64,000 bases of DNA from Callorhinus ursinus (Eukaryota; Chordata; Mammalia; Carnivora; Otariidae), in NCBI RefSeq assembly GCF_003265705.1, contig NW_020312894.1, positions 2,525,028-2,589,027 on the forward strand. Reading direction: 5' to 3'. Made by a program: the position numbers and the translations under genes. Numbering within the stretch: position 1 is the first letter of the stretch; every line of letters starts with the position of its first letter. This document shows, one piece after another, positions 1 to 11,395 of the stretch. The notes beneath the pieces were generated by a model that was not told where the DNA came from, ran no database searches, and worked only from the letters and a program-made list of their open reading frames with translations.

Positions 1-199
1 CCTCGGATTCACTTCTCCGCATGCCCTACCTTCCAGAAAGTGGTCACTTCTCTGTTCAGAGAGTTGTTGCTACTCTCCTCTTCGATCTCCTGTTGAGTTC
101 GTAGGTGTTCAGAATGGTTTGATCCCTATTCAGCTGAATTCCTGAGCCCAGACGAAATCCAGGTCTCCTGCTCCCCCGCCATCTTGCTCCGCCCCCCCC
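1..199 (-). mobile_element. 5' tip of a young L1 (rest lies left of window)
   Basis: This stretch matches, base for base with scattered differences, the 5' end of the complete minus-strand L1 at 22445-22652. It ends in the same GCCATCTTG block (178-186) near the element's first nucleotides, so the L1 body runs leftward out of the window. The 5' UTR end is present, so this copy was probably not 5'-truncated. The right target-site duplication should begin near 200, but its partner is outside the window. Confidence 0.85.
178..186 (-). promoter_or_regulatory. YY1-type motif at L1 5' end
   Basis: On the minus strand this reads CAAGATGGC, the core of the YY1 motif that sits at the start of many mammalian L1 promoters and positions transcription initiation. 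The same motif lies at 22631-22639 in the complete copy. Function here is inferred from motif and position only. Confidence 0.55.
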
Positions 200-2944
200 A
201 GATAGTTTTGTTTTTAAAAACGATGGTTATAACAGCTCACAGCCACACAATGCAAGCACATAATATATACTTCTATTTCTCTCTACCTGAAAATACTCTG
301 ATCTTCAAAGCTTCATTTCCTAAGCAATCACTGAATCTTACCAATTTCAAAGTGAATTTTTTCCCTTCCCATTCAGTATCCACTGCCTTTGTACCTTCTA
401 TAGCACGGCGTCAGGGCTGTCCTTCTCTCTGGAGACCACCGAGTTCCAGGCATCCCTGCTGCCATCCTGGCATCAGGGAGGGGGCCTGGTCTGCACCCCA
501 GCTCTTACCCTTGCTGGCAGCAGGGAGAGGGGCCCTGCTGGCCACTGCCTGCATGCCCCTTCCCACCCGTCTGTACCCACGACTGCACCCCTCGGGGTCC
601 CCTGTAGCTTGGCACCTCTCTGTGGGTCGTCACATGTCCCCTACTTGCCAGGCTTCGGAGCTCTGTGGGTCCCCACCCCTCCCAGCCCTGCTACACTCCT
701 GTAGTGACACAGAGGACACTCAGAAGCTCCCCCAGGCCACACTTGGGGCATGCTGGCCCCCATGAAGCTGTGCCAGGTCCAGGGAGCATGCAGCCCCTCA
801 GCTCCACTTCTGAAGGAGTTCCAGCCTGGCACGGGGCAATGGACAGCCCACAGCCTGGGAAGGGTGGACAAGCCTGCGTTCCCAGTGCCCCGCCTCCCTC
901 GAGGTCCTAATCACAGGGCAGGTTTGGCCTGTGCAACAGTGAAGTAGCCAGTCTTTTCCCTCCTGGTTTTCTGTCCCCTTCCAACGCGGAAACCTCATCG
1001 GCTTTGGTGGGAGGCGACTGGTCTTTCATATCCATGCTTTACTATTCCAGGGCTTGCTTTTTAAACCCAAAACATCATCTTCTCTAGCCCTGGCAGTACT
1101 GGCCTTCACAACAATTGTCTGGGCTGTGTGCGCATGGGACAGCCACTCAGAAACATGGTGAACTCCCTGGTTCTCAGCTCCGCCCCACCCCCGCCCCTGG
1201 GTGATCCCTGCCAGCAATGTGGCGGGGGCAGTTCCGGGGACCCCCTCTCCCCCTGCCCTGGTGACCTCCCTAATGAGGCTGAGCGCTGCCTTCTAGCAGA
1301 GGTCCTCTTGGCTGGCAGTTAAGTGGTGAAGGGGACATGGGTTAGGGGCAGGGACAGGACTGTGTTCTTAGCCCCACTGGTCACCCAGGGCACACGGTGA
1401 CAGGGAGGGGTTTCGGAGGGTTTTATGTGAACGTGGGTCATGCTTGAACCTATGGAGATGGATGCTGCAGCCATCTCTCCAGACTTTGGAGGGAGACATC
1501 CTAATATCACATACTGATGCCAGAAATGGTCTGGGGGGGGCGTTATTCCAATTCCCCAATTCACCACAGTTTTGTGCCTTTAGATCATCTGGAGTGCAGG
1601 CAAATCTGTCACCCTCCGAGCTCCCAGCCCCTGTGAGTGGACCAGGTCACGAGGCTCCTCCTGTCACCGTGGACCGAGGCTGGCGGGCCACATAGAGGTG
1701 CTCAGCGAGGCCCCTGGCACCCAGAGACCTAGTTACCTGCAGGAAGGGAGTCTTTGGTGCACAAACTGCATGGTAATAAGAGTTTGGGCCAAACTGCATT
1801 CTGGAAGATAAAGCTCCCATCTGGATTAAATGTCTTTGGTCTGATGATGTGGATTGCTGCAGGACATGTCCTCCTGGCACGGCTGTGGTGGAGCAGAGGC
1901 ATCTTGCCTTGTCCAGAGTCGCGAGGATGCAGGGCCCGGACATGGGATCTGACCACGGTGACAAGCACCGTGTCCTGCCCTTGCTTGCGGGACATGCACA
2001 TCATCATCCTGCTGAGGCTGTTTGTGCTTGCCTAGGCCCGATTTCTCTCTCCCCAGAGGACAACATTCTCAGGAAAACACGAATTGAGCTCATTTCGTTT
2101 TGAGACTGGTGAGGCCTCCCTTGCTATGCGCAGAGATGACCCGAGGGTACGGAGCCAGGAGTGGGGAACGTGGGCCTGCATGAGTCCCGTGTTCCAGGTG
2201 GGAAGCCGAAAGCTGCTCTTCATCCTCCTCTCATTTCGCCCCTGGGTCAGTCAGGTCCCTGCAGACGGAACCCTCCAACCTGCCACGGGAGTGGGTCCAA
2301 CAGGGGCTGGGCCAAGGGAACAGGGAGGTGCGCTGGGGGCTGGCGCTGCCCCACCCCAGCTCACCTCTAACTCCTGCAAGCTCCTCCAGCAAGACATGCA
2401 GACACACAGAGAGCTGAGAGCCTGCTGGGCAGGAGGAGACACACATGTGATCGGTAACGAGGGAGCACCCTGGCCGGAAGGGAAAGCGAGGAAATTAGCC
2501 TCTGCTGCCGCTCTCTGAGTGGGGCTGGGACGTGGGGTGTGAAAGACGTCATTGACGGGGACCACAGGCAGAAGGAGACATCGTCTCCAGGATCCACTGG
2601 GGCTCGCACACCCACCTGCAGTCCCCAGTGAGGACAGCCTGGGGGGCAGAACGCGGATGTCCCACTGATGCCGAGGACCCACCGGGATAAAGGAGGGCGT
2701 GGACCTTGACAAGATTCCAGAGCCAACAGGGGGACACCGCCATGGTCTCTGCACCAACCCCGGGAGCAGGACTGGTCCCTGGGCAGCTGAAACTTGTCCC
2801 TTTCTCGAGGTCTGGCCCAAGGAGGACTTTGACAAGTGTGTCCTGGACGAGCGAACAAGGACAATGGGAAGGACTCCTGGCCACACCTCCTGCACCAACT
2901 GACCTGCGGGGAGATTCAGATGACCAGCTCCCCCGGGGGTTTTT
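200..2944. other. GC-rich unique sequence, no gene recognised
   Basis: About 2.7 kb of fairly GC-rich DNA without a repeat family I recognise. Several open frames of 60-230 codons occur on both strands, the longest on the minus strand at 2251-2952 (233 codons). They overlap one another, their low-complexity Pro/Ser/Gly-rich translations resemble no family I know, and no exon structure is visible. GC-rich mammalian DNA produces such frames by chance. A diverged exon cannot be excluded without comparison. Confidence 0.5.
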
Positions 2945-4123
2945 TGCTTCATATTCTTTAATCAGTTTTATTGAAGCATGATTTACATACAGCTAAAGTC
3001 ACCAATTTTAAGTGTACAATTCAGTGAGTTTTGACAAGTGCACAGTGTTGCTTTTTTTTTTAACAACCGCCATCATCCTGATACAGAACGAACCCTTCCC
3101 CACAAACACTTTCCTCTCCTTTGCACTCACACTGCTCCCCTAAGCCCCCTCCCAGGCAACCACTGCTTTCTACCGCTGCAATCTTGGCTCTTCTCGCATT
3201 TTGTGGATCTGTCCTAATCTAGTATGGAGTCTTGGTGTCTGGCTTGTGTATTCACCCGGCACACAATGCCTTCCTGAGGCTCACCCATGTCGGAGTGCCT
3301 ATCAGCAGCAGTTCCATTTTTTGCTGGAGTATCTGCCCCCGGAGGAATACTCCATGGCTTGTCTCTTCTCCTGCAGGTGGACACACTTGGTTTCTATCCA
3401 GGTGGAGCTATTACAAAAATTTCCTCTATGAACATTTGTGTACAAGTCTTTGCATGGAAAGGGATTTTCACTGATCTTGAGCAAATACTGAGAAGTGGGA
3501 TGGCTGGGACATACACTGAGTGTGTATTTAACTTTATTAAAAAAAAAAAACAACTACTAAACTCTTTTCTGAAGTTCTGTATCATATTACATTCCCGGCC
3601 GCAATGCAAGTCACACTTCCTTCGCATCCGGCCAGCACGTGATACTGTCAGTCTTTGTCACTGCAACCATCCTAAAGAGTATGAAAAGGTATCTCATTGT
3701 GGTTTAATCTTCCTTTCCCTGAGTAAATATTAATGTTAGCATTTTTTTCCTGTGCTTGGTGCCCATTTGTGTGTCTTCTTTGCTAAAGTGTATGTTCTAA
3801 TGTTTGCCCTTCATGTATGAGGATTTTGTCTTACTACTGAGTTGTAAGATTTCTTTATATATTGTACATACACCTTTATCAGATGTGTTTTGCAAATATT
3901 TTCTTCATGTATGTGGCTCACCATTTTATTTTCTCACGACATCTTTCGAAAAGCATTTTTAAAAAATTTTTACAAGGTCAAATTTATGTATTTTTTATTC
4001 TCTTACCATTTCTCCTTTCTGTGTCCTAAGAAATAAAGCTTCGTCTACTCTCAAGGTCACAAAAAATTATCGTCAAGTTTTCTTAAGAACTTTTATGTAT
4101 TTAGTGTTCACATGGAGGCCTGT

Positions 4124-4169
<46 letters not shown>

Positions 4170-5480
4170 CACATTTGCTGAGAAGCCCATCCTTTCCTGC
4201 TTTTCACTACCTTGGCAAATTTGCTGAAAATCAACTAAGCATATACATATAAGTATCTGTGTGCAAACACACACACATTTCGTCCCTTTAATGTTTGAGT
4301 CTGTCTGTATGCCACCACCACACTGGACCTCTGTAGCTTTAGGCAATAAACTTGAAATCGGGTAGTACAATTCCTCTTTGTTTTACTTTGTCCTAAAGTT
4401 TTTGGAAGTCCTCTGATTTTCCACATAAATTGTAGGAAATGAAACCTAAAGGGATTTTAACTGAGCTTGTGTGAATCTATAGATCAATTTGGGAGAGACT
4501 AACATCTTAACAACACTGAACTTTCTGTAATATGAACATGGTATTGATTCTCCATTTATGTAGGACTTCTGTGATTTCCATCAGGAGTATTTTGTTGCTT
4601 TCAGCTACAAACCATGCATGTATGTTCTTCAATCCATTCTTAAATATTTCATGTTTTGGGGGTACATGGGTGGGTATGTGGGTGTTTAATGTAAACATCA
4701 TTTTTACTCACTTTACTTCATTTTTTTATATTCTCTAGAAAATAGTATCCCTAAAGTTTAATTTATAATTGTTTATTTGTAAAATATAAAAATACAATTA
4801 ATTTTTTATATGTGGATCTAGTATCCTGTGACCTTGTTAAATTCACTCATTAATTTTAGTAGATGTTTTTGTAGATGCATTAAGATTTTAAAAGTCATGT
4901 ATTCTGTGAATAAAGAGAGTTTTAGTCCTTGGTCTCCAACGTAAATGAATTTCTTATTTTATTTCATTCTCTTTCCTCATTACACTAGCAATTTGGGGGC
5001 AGGGGGTGGAATCAATCTTTTACCATGAGGGATGATACTGGCTGTAGGTTTTTTTAGACACTGTTAATTGGGTCAAAGAAGTTCCCTTCTATTTCTAGGT
5101 TTCTAGGAATATTTATCATGCGTGGATGTTGTTTTGCCAAATGTGTTTTCTGCATCTTTTAAGATGATCATATGGTTTTCATTTTTCCTCTGTAATTACG
5201 GTGAATTACCTTGATAAATTTTTCAATGCTAAACCCTCCTTAAATTCATGGAATAAAATTCACTTGATCAGGCTGAAATATCTTTTGATATAAGGCAGGC
5301 TTCAACTTGTTATTTTTTTGCAGAGGATTTTTGCATATATGTTCATGAGGAAGATTGCTCTGTAGTTTTACCTTCTTATGAGAAAGTATGACTTATAAGA
5401 AAGTAAAGATACAAAGCAATCTTCCTTGTGAATATATATTATTCTGATTTTGGTATTAGAGTAACACCAGCTTCATAAGT
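2945..5480 (-). mobile_element. ancient L1M, 3' UTR and ORF2 remnant
   Basis: Reading the minus strand, this follows the usual order of an old mammalian L1: ORF2 sequence, then a 3' end whose reverse complement begins near 2955 with the TTTATTGAAGCATGATTTAC block typical of L1M tails. The 3250-3720 part matches the region encoding the ORF2 C-terminus. Stops and frameshifts are frequent and no long frame survives. A CA microsatellite lies inside. Family is recalled from consensus memory, and the exact subfamily is not assigned. Confidence 0.8.
4126..4166. repeat. (CA)n microsatellite
   Basis: An uninterrupted run of about 20 CA dinucleotides within the ancient L1M. A shorter CA run follows near 4267-4278. 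Likely length-polymorphic. Confidence 0.97.
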
Positions 5481-6429
5481 TGAGTTAGATATATTTCTTC
5501 CTGTTATTTTTTTCTTCTGTGATTTCTTTCTCGATACCCCCCCACACACACAAAGAGGATGTTGTGTAATTTCTAAAAATGTTGAGATTTTCCCAGATGT
5601 ACTTCAGTTATTGATTACTTGTACAATTTGCTTGTGTTAGAAACCATACTACGTACTTTGCAATCCTCTAAAATTTATTGAGAATTTTGTCCCTCAGATA
5701 TGGTTATTCTTCAGTAGACAGTTGGCACCAATGTTACTGGCTCAAGAGAGTTAACTGTGCACCTCTCTTCCCAACACAGCTCAAGCAACATCATGATGGT
5801 AGCTTGAAATTAGCCACAGTGGGAATATAACACCATGGAAACCGGCCAACCCTACATAGCAGGTCTTCAGAGAGCCAGTTATTAAACAGTTACCCTCACA
5901 CCATGATTTATCTTCTTGAACAGTCCATGGGCCTTCACTAGCTCTGTGTTTATCTGCGCAAACATGAAAATGAACACGAGCCCTCTGTATCTCTCTCATT
6001 CAATACCACAGGGTTCATTGTATGTAGCCTTTCCTCCTACTTGTATTTTCCTTTCTCACATTGAGAAACTTGGCTTCCTTTATCTACAGTTTGTTTGCTC
6101 ATTTGTTCAACCCTAGCAAAATGTGAACTGGCTCAGACTTGCTAAACGAGACTCATATAAGAAACGAATGTGCCCACCAGAGTACAGTGCTTATATCGAG
6201 TTCTTTCCATCTTGACGCTTACAGCATCCGGTACAAACACCAAAGTTACGGAGGTGAGTTCTGCTCTCCCCACCTCCCTCAGCATGGACATGTGACACGT
6301 TCATAATATGGTGAGACACATTTGTCAGTCTGTATTCCATCCTGGAGTCCCGAGTATCTAGGTCAATCATCTAACTTTGCATAAGGTTCAGTGTGGCTTG
6401 TGGTGTACTTTCTTTGGGTTTTAAAATAC
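5481..6429. other. AT-rich sequence, unassigned
   Basis: Lies between two minus-strand L1M pieces and may be a very old L1 part or another old repeat. I cannot match it to a named family with confidence. No gene is visible. A small C/CA-rich tract sits near 5537-5553. Confidence 0.45.
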
Positions 6430-7240
6430 ACCTAGGATTGTTACCATTTCTGATGTTCTTCATTCTTTTTGAAAGATCCAATTTTCTAACCAGTGGCGTT
6501 TCCTTTCAGACTGAATAACTTAGGTCAGCATTTCTTACAGCAAAGGTCTCCTGAAAGCAAATTCTTTTAGTTTCCTTTGTTGAAAAAATGTCTTTATTTT
6601 ACCTTAATTTTGAAGAATGTTTTCACTGAATGATGTTTGAAGAACAGAACACTGAATAGAGTTTATTTTTTGCTCTCAGCACTTTATACAGATTGCTCTG
6701 TTTCCTCGTCCCACATTGTTTGCGATGAGAAGCCAGGCGTTAATTACATCATACCTCCTCTGTAACACACAATTTTTCTCTCCTTGCTTTCAAGATTTGC
6801 TCTTTATCCTTGGTTTCAACACTTTGATAATGATGCGCTTCAGCACTCACTTCTGTGTTTTTTTCTTCTTGGTATTCATTTAGAATCTCTCTGTTTTACA
6901 TCAGATGTAGAATATTTGGACAGATATATTGGACATTACATCTTCAATGAATTTTTTAATATTTGCATCTCATTCTCTCTGTTCTCTCCCTCTGGCAATT
7001 CAATTATTATGTATGGGGAAACTTTTCCCTTAATCTAACAAGGCATGCAGGCTTTAGTCTTTAAAAAGACAGAAAACTGTTTGCTCTACCCTTGAATAAT
7101 TTCTGTTGATATCTTCAAGCTCACTTGTTCCATCTTGTCTCGTCCATTGGGCTGTTATGCTCATCTCCTGAATATTTCTTTTAACTACAGACTTTCTAGT
7201 TCTCTGCAGAGCTCTTCTTTAATTAAACAAAATTATACTT
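6430..7240 (-). mobile_element. ancient L1M, 5' UTR/ORF1-side remnant
   Basis: The minus strand resembles the 5' part of old L1M elements. The plus-strand wording (fixed spacing of TCAGCACTTTA, CTTTCAAGATTTGCTCTTTA and AACACTTTGATAATGATG blocks) is characteristic. A paralogous copy of the same region lies at 9210-9850. No intact frame remains. Confidence 0.65.
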
Positions 7241-7244
7241 CAAG

Positions 7245-8470
7245 AAAAAAAATTTTTAAATAATTGTCATGAAAGAGGCCCCAGTTTTGGGAAGAGCACA
7301 CTTTTGTGAGTTCTACCTCCAGGAGCCCTAGCTACCAGATTCTCAACATGAAGATGGGAGAAAAAGCCCCTCCCTGCCTCCCACAGGGGGTAGGGAAAGC
7401 TGTCCATTTTGAATTATGCCCAGGACATTCTGTTCTCCTTAAGAGGCTTGCACTTAGGGAAAACTGCTTAGCTGAGCCTAACCTAATTCCCTCAAAGCCT
7501 AACCCACCTGGGGAAAAGAAAATATCCACCTCAGGGCTAGGCCTTAATCACAGGACTACAGAACACCTTTCTCCCCCAGCCTCAACATCACATCTACAGC
7601 CCTACTCTGTAACACAGGGGTTACAGGTAAAGGAACTGAAAGCCCCAGACCCTGCTTTAAAAATCTCCAGGGAAACCCAATGAGAGCAGAGAAATCAAGA
7701 ACAGGGGCACTAGAGGAAATCTGACCTCTGGCACCACAGCCATAGCAAACAGTGAACTCACTCTGACTCCTAGCCAGGTAAACACAAACCAGACACTACC
7801 TCAATTCCCATCGTGCCTGGCTTTCCAAAAACACTACAAGGCTTACCACGAGGCAAAACACACAGACCAAAGAGACAAACCAAGCATCAGAAGCAGACTT
7901 GGGTGTGGCAGAGATTTAGGAGATTATCAGAAACTTAAAATAACTATTATTAATGTGCTGAGAGCTCTAAGGAAAAGTGGACAGCATGCAGGAACAGAGA
8001 GGTGATGTAACCAAAGTCATAAGCTGTAAGAAAGATTCAAAAGGAAATGTTGAAAATAAAAACAACAACAACAACAATGTAATAGAAATGAAGAACGCCT
8101 CTGATGGGCTCATCAGACTGGACGTGGCCAGGGAAAGAATCAGTAAGTTTGAAGATCCATCAATAGAAACTTCTAAAACTAAAAGACAGAGAGAAAAAAA
8201 CAATGGAAAAGATTAAACAAAACATTCAAGAACTGTGAGATAATCACAAAAGGGTAACGTTTTTGTAACAGGGACACCTGAATACAAAGAAAGAGAGAAA
8301 GAAAAGGACCCATAATTGAGGGATGATGGCTGAGAATTTTCCAAAATCAATGACAGATACCAAATCACAGATCTGAGAATCTCAGAGAACACCAGGCATA
8401 TGATAAGTACCCCAAATCAACAGAAACTCAGATCTACACAAAGAAAGGAAGAGTGTTACATAGTTAATAA
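7245..8470 (+). mobile_element. ancient L1M ORF1 region, plus strand
   Basis: The plus strand reads as the ORF1 part of an old L1 or HAL1-type element. 7900-8220 is lysine-, glutamate- and asparagine-rich (a coiled-coil-like remnant). 8210-8460 matches the nucleic-acid-binding part (the AAACATTCAAGAACTGTGAG block, then GCTGAGAATTTTCCAAA). Its orientation is opposite to both neighbouring L1M pieces. The short open frame at 7977-8216 is a piece of decayed ORF1, not a gene. Confidence 0.65.
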
Positions 8471-8479
8471 ATGAAGGTA

Positions 8480-10500
8480 AAATTAAAATGTGTTTTACTT
8501 TATTTAGGACACTGTGATATGGTCTTGACATCTTGCCCTTGCCAGATTCTAGTTAAATTATTTTGTTTTCCTGTTTCTTGAGAACATACTCCATTTTCTT
8601 GTTTTTTCATATATCTTGTAATTTTGGATTGCATTTTGGACATCATGAGTGCGAAGACATTGAGATCCTGGGACATGCTTTCTTTTTCTCAGCAGGTCAT
8701 ACCTTGGCTAGGTTTGAACTGCAAACTTTCTCTCAGGAGGCAGCTCTGCTCAAGCGTGTTGCCTTTAGCTGAGCTACACTGAGTCTGTTCTGCACTTGTG
8801 TGCCTCCAGGCTCAATCAGAGATGTCAGTAGACAGAGTTGGGGGTCCCTCCCCTGGCTCTTCCCTGTCATAATCCCCCTATCCCTGGGGTGTTTGTAATT
8901 TCTCAGTCTGACCTTTCTGGTTCCCAGGGCCAGAAAGATCATAGGTTTTCTGGGGGACACTGTTGCCTTGCACCTGTGTGCTGGCTGCACTGAGCAGGGG
9001 CTAAGCCTCAGTGACAGACACCTGCTCATATGATCCCACGTCTCTACTCCTGGAGCAGGTGGCCCTCCCCTCTAGACTCTATTAACTTCTGTCCACTTCC
9101 CAGCACATTTGGACATAACCTTTTTTGTGTTGTGTCCTGCATTATAGTTGTTCTCTGAAGGGGGAAGGCTATCTGCTAGGTTCTTAGTCCACCATGCTGA
9201 GGAGCAGAAGCCCACCTTCATTTTTGAAAGATGTCTTCATTGGGTATAAAATCCCCAGTTGAGTCAACTTCTCTTTCAGTATTTAAGGGTATCACTCCAT
9301 TTTCTCCTGGCTTGCAGTGATTCTGATCCAAAGCGTGTTACCATTCTTGTCTTTGTACGTCCTACATAATTATGTAGTATGTACCTGCATTTCTCTTACA
9401 TAAACTGCTTTTAATATTTCTTCTTTTCAGCAGCTTGTGACCTGGTGTGGTTTTATGTTTCTCCTGCTGGAGATCTGATGAGCTCCCTGAATCTGTGAGT
9501 TTATAGTTTTCATCAAATTTCAAAATTTTTTCAGCTATTATGTCTTCAAATAATTTTTATTCACCCCTTTCTATTCTCCGTGGATAGGGTTCAAATTATA
9601 ATTATTTTAGGCCACTTGATATTCTCTCACATGTTCTGATGCTCTCTTTATTTTTCTATCTTCTCTTTGTGCTTCATTTTGTTTAGTTTCTATGGCTACA
9701 TCTTCAAGCTCACTAATGCATGTGCATGTGTGTGCGCGCGCGCTGTTTTAACGCCCTTATCGGCTAATTCCATAATCTCTGTCATTTCTGAAAATGTTTC
9801 TATCAGTAGAGTTTTCTCCCAGTTATGGGTTTCATTTTCATGCTTATTTACATAATTGGTCTTTTGGTTGGATGCCAGGCATTGTGAATTTTAATGTCAT
9901 TGGGTGCTGTATTGCTTTAAGGAGCGATGGATTTTGGTCTAGCACACAGTGCTATTACTTGAAATAAGAGTGATTATTTTTAAGTATAAGCTTTTTTGCA
10001 GAAAGTCCAGAACAGCCTTTCATTTAGAGCTAACTTATCCTAACTTCTAAGGCAATATTCCTCTGGGGACTCTACCCAATATCCCATGTACTAGTAGGCC
10101 TCTCCAAACTTGTTAGTGGGGATATGAAATTTCCTGTATCTGTGTGAGTTCCAGGAATTTTTTGTCCTAATGCTTTGCAGCGGTTCTTTACTCATCCCTG
10201 TGAAGATGTACCCCCACACAGTCGCATCTGAACACAGAGGAAAGACCCCAGAGGACCCCTGCAGACTCAGGAGCTCTGTGATACTGGTCTGCACCACAAA
10301 TCCTGATGGCCTCTGTCTCTCAGAGCTACAGGCTCTGCCTCCTCATTTCAGCAAGGCTGCTGGGTTCCGCCTGGTATTCCCTTTTCTGCACACCAGCTGG
10401 GAAATGTCTAATCAGTAAGCTGTGGAAGGGTATGGCTAACTTTGTTCGTTTCCCTTCCTTCAGGTATTATTTTGGCCCTGTGCTGCTTGAAGCTAAAAAA
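8480..10500 (-). mobile_element. ancient L1M 5' region, possibly two copies
   Basis: The minus strand again matches L1M 5' UTR/ORF1-side sequence, with a second instance of the 6430-7240 region from 9210 on. Phrases like GGATGCCAGGCATTGTGAATTTT (9870-9892) recur in old L1 5' ends. The wording near 8610-8650 is similar, so two copies may be joined here. The right limit is uncertain. Confidence 0.6.
9719..9743. repeat. alternating TG/CG tract
   Basis: A short purine-pyrimidine alternating stretch ending in five CG/GC steps. It is unusual for CpG-poor surroundings and could adopt Z-form DNA. It lies inside an ancient L1M. Confidence 0.8.
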
Positions 10501-10984
10501 TGATTGTTTTGCATATCTTATATCATTTTCCAGTAATTCAGGGCACTAGTTTACAAACTGGAGGAAGCAGTCCTCCTTAGGTTTGTTTTCCAAAGTGGAA
10601 TCAATTAGCAACTCTGAAAATGCTTTCTGTATTTGTAGGATTCGGCAACCAAGCAAATACCATGATGACATGAGGTGCTAAGTTCCTGTTGGCAAAGGAG
10701 GACACAAATATGAAATGTAGGAGGCTGTAAGGGGTGGAACTGAAGGTGTAAGCATGGACTCCTGGTTTTAGCAGAAACAGAGGGAAGAGTGACTGAGACA
10801 AGTGTATGTTTCTGCTCTGGTGGCTGAGAGATCCAGAATTAATGACATCCCATTAGCAGTGAGACCATCTAGCATAGAGATCTTGGTTTCTAAATACGGT
10901 TTCCCACTAACAGGATAAGTTAAATAAGTAACTGATTCCTAGGCTGGGCCAAGGAAAATATAAGCTAAGCCTGCAACATATTTT
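10501..10984. other. unassigned stretch
   Basis: About 480 bases between L1M remnants without a recognisable repeat or gene. It may be part of the flanking L1M copies. Confidence 0.4.
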
Positions 10985-11395
10985 TGTGCAAAAAAAAGGA
11001 ATGGTCAAAAAGTACTAAGAACCTGTCAGTGCTCAGAGGAACCAGCTTGAGGGGCTCCTCCTGAGTATATGTGAGGCCATTTGAGCATCAAAATCAATGA
11101 TAATATTAAAGTATGTCAAGCCACTTAATTTTAAAAATCAGTGTTAAAATCCATTATTATCCTAACAATACCATTATAATAAATATTCTGTTAATACTAT
11201 ATCACTATGGACTTACAGACTCTTAATAAAATAAGGAGAGAAGAGCGACTAATAATGTAAATACGACAAGATACTAAATATTAGTGAATCTGGGAGTTCT
11301 TTTAAAAATTAGTGAGATGGGAGTTCTTTGTACTACTCTTGCAACCTTTTTTTAAATTTGAAATTACTTCAGAATTAAAAGTTAAAACCACTTAG
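10985..11395 (+). mobile_element. ancient L1M 3' end, plus strand
   Basis: AT-rich 3' UTR that closes with GGGAGTTCTTTGTACTACTC, a TTGCAACC-T-run and AAATTACTTCAGAATTAAAAG. This is the standard terminal order of L1M tails. No poly-A tract survives. Confidence 0.7.

Noticed and set aside
184..765. 193-codon plus-strand frame near the left edge
   Set aside because: It begins inside the L1 5' tip and passes into GC-rich sequence with no domain. Such frames are expected by chance.
2251..2952. 233-codon minus-strand frame
   Set aside because: Pro/Ser/Gly-rich low complexity, overlapped by frames in every other phase, no family resemblance or splice structure.
8040..8080. AAC/ACA-rich stretch as a trinucleotide microsatellite
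   Set aside because: Short (about five units) and part of an L1M ORF1 remnant.
9719..9743. CpG-rich spot as a promoter
   Set aside because: Only a 25-base alternating tract inside an ancient L1M, too short for a CpG island.
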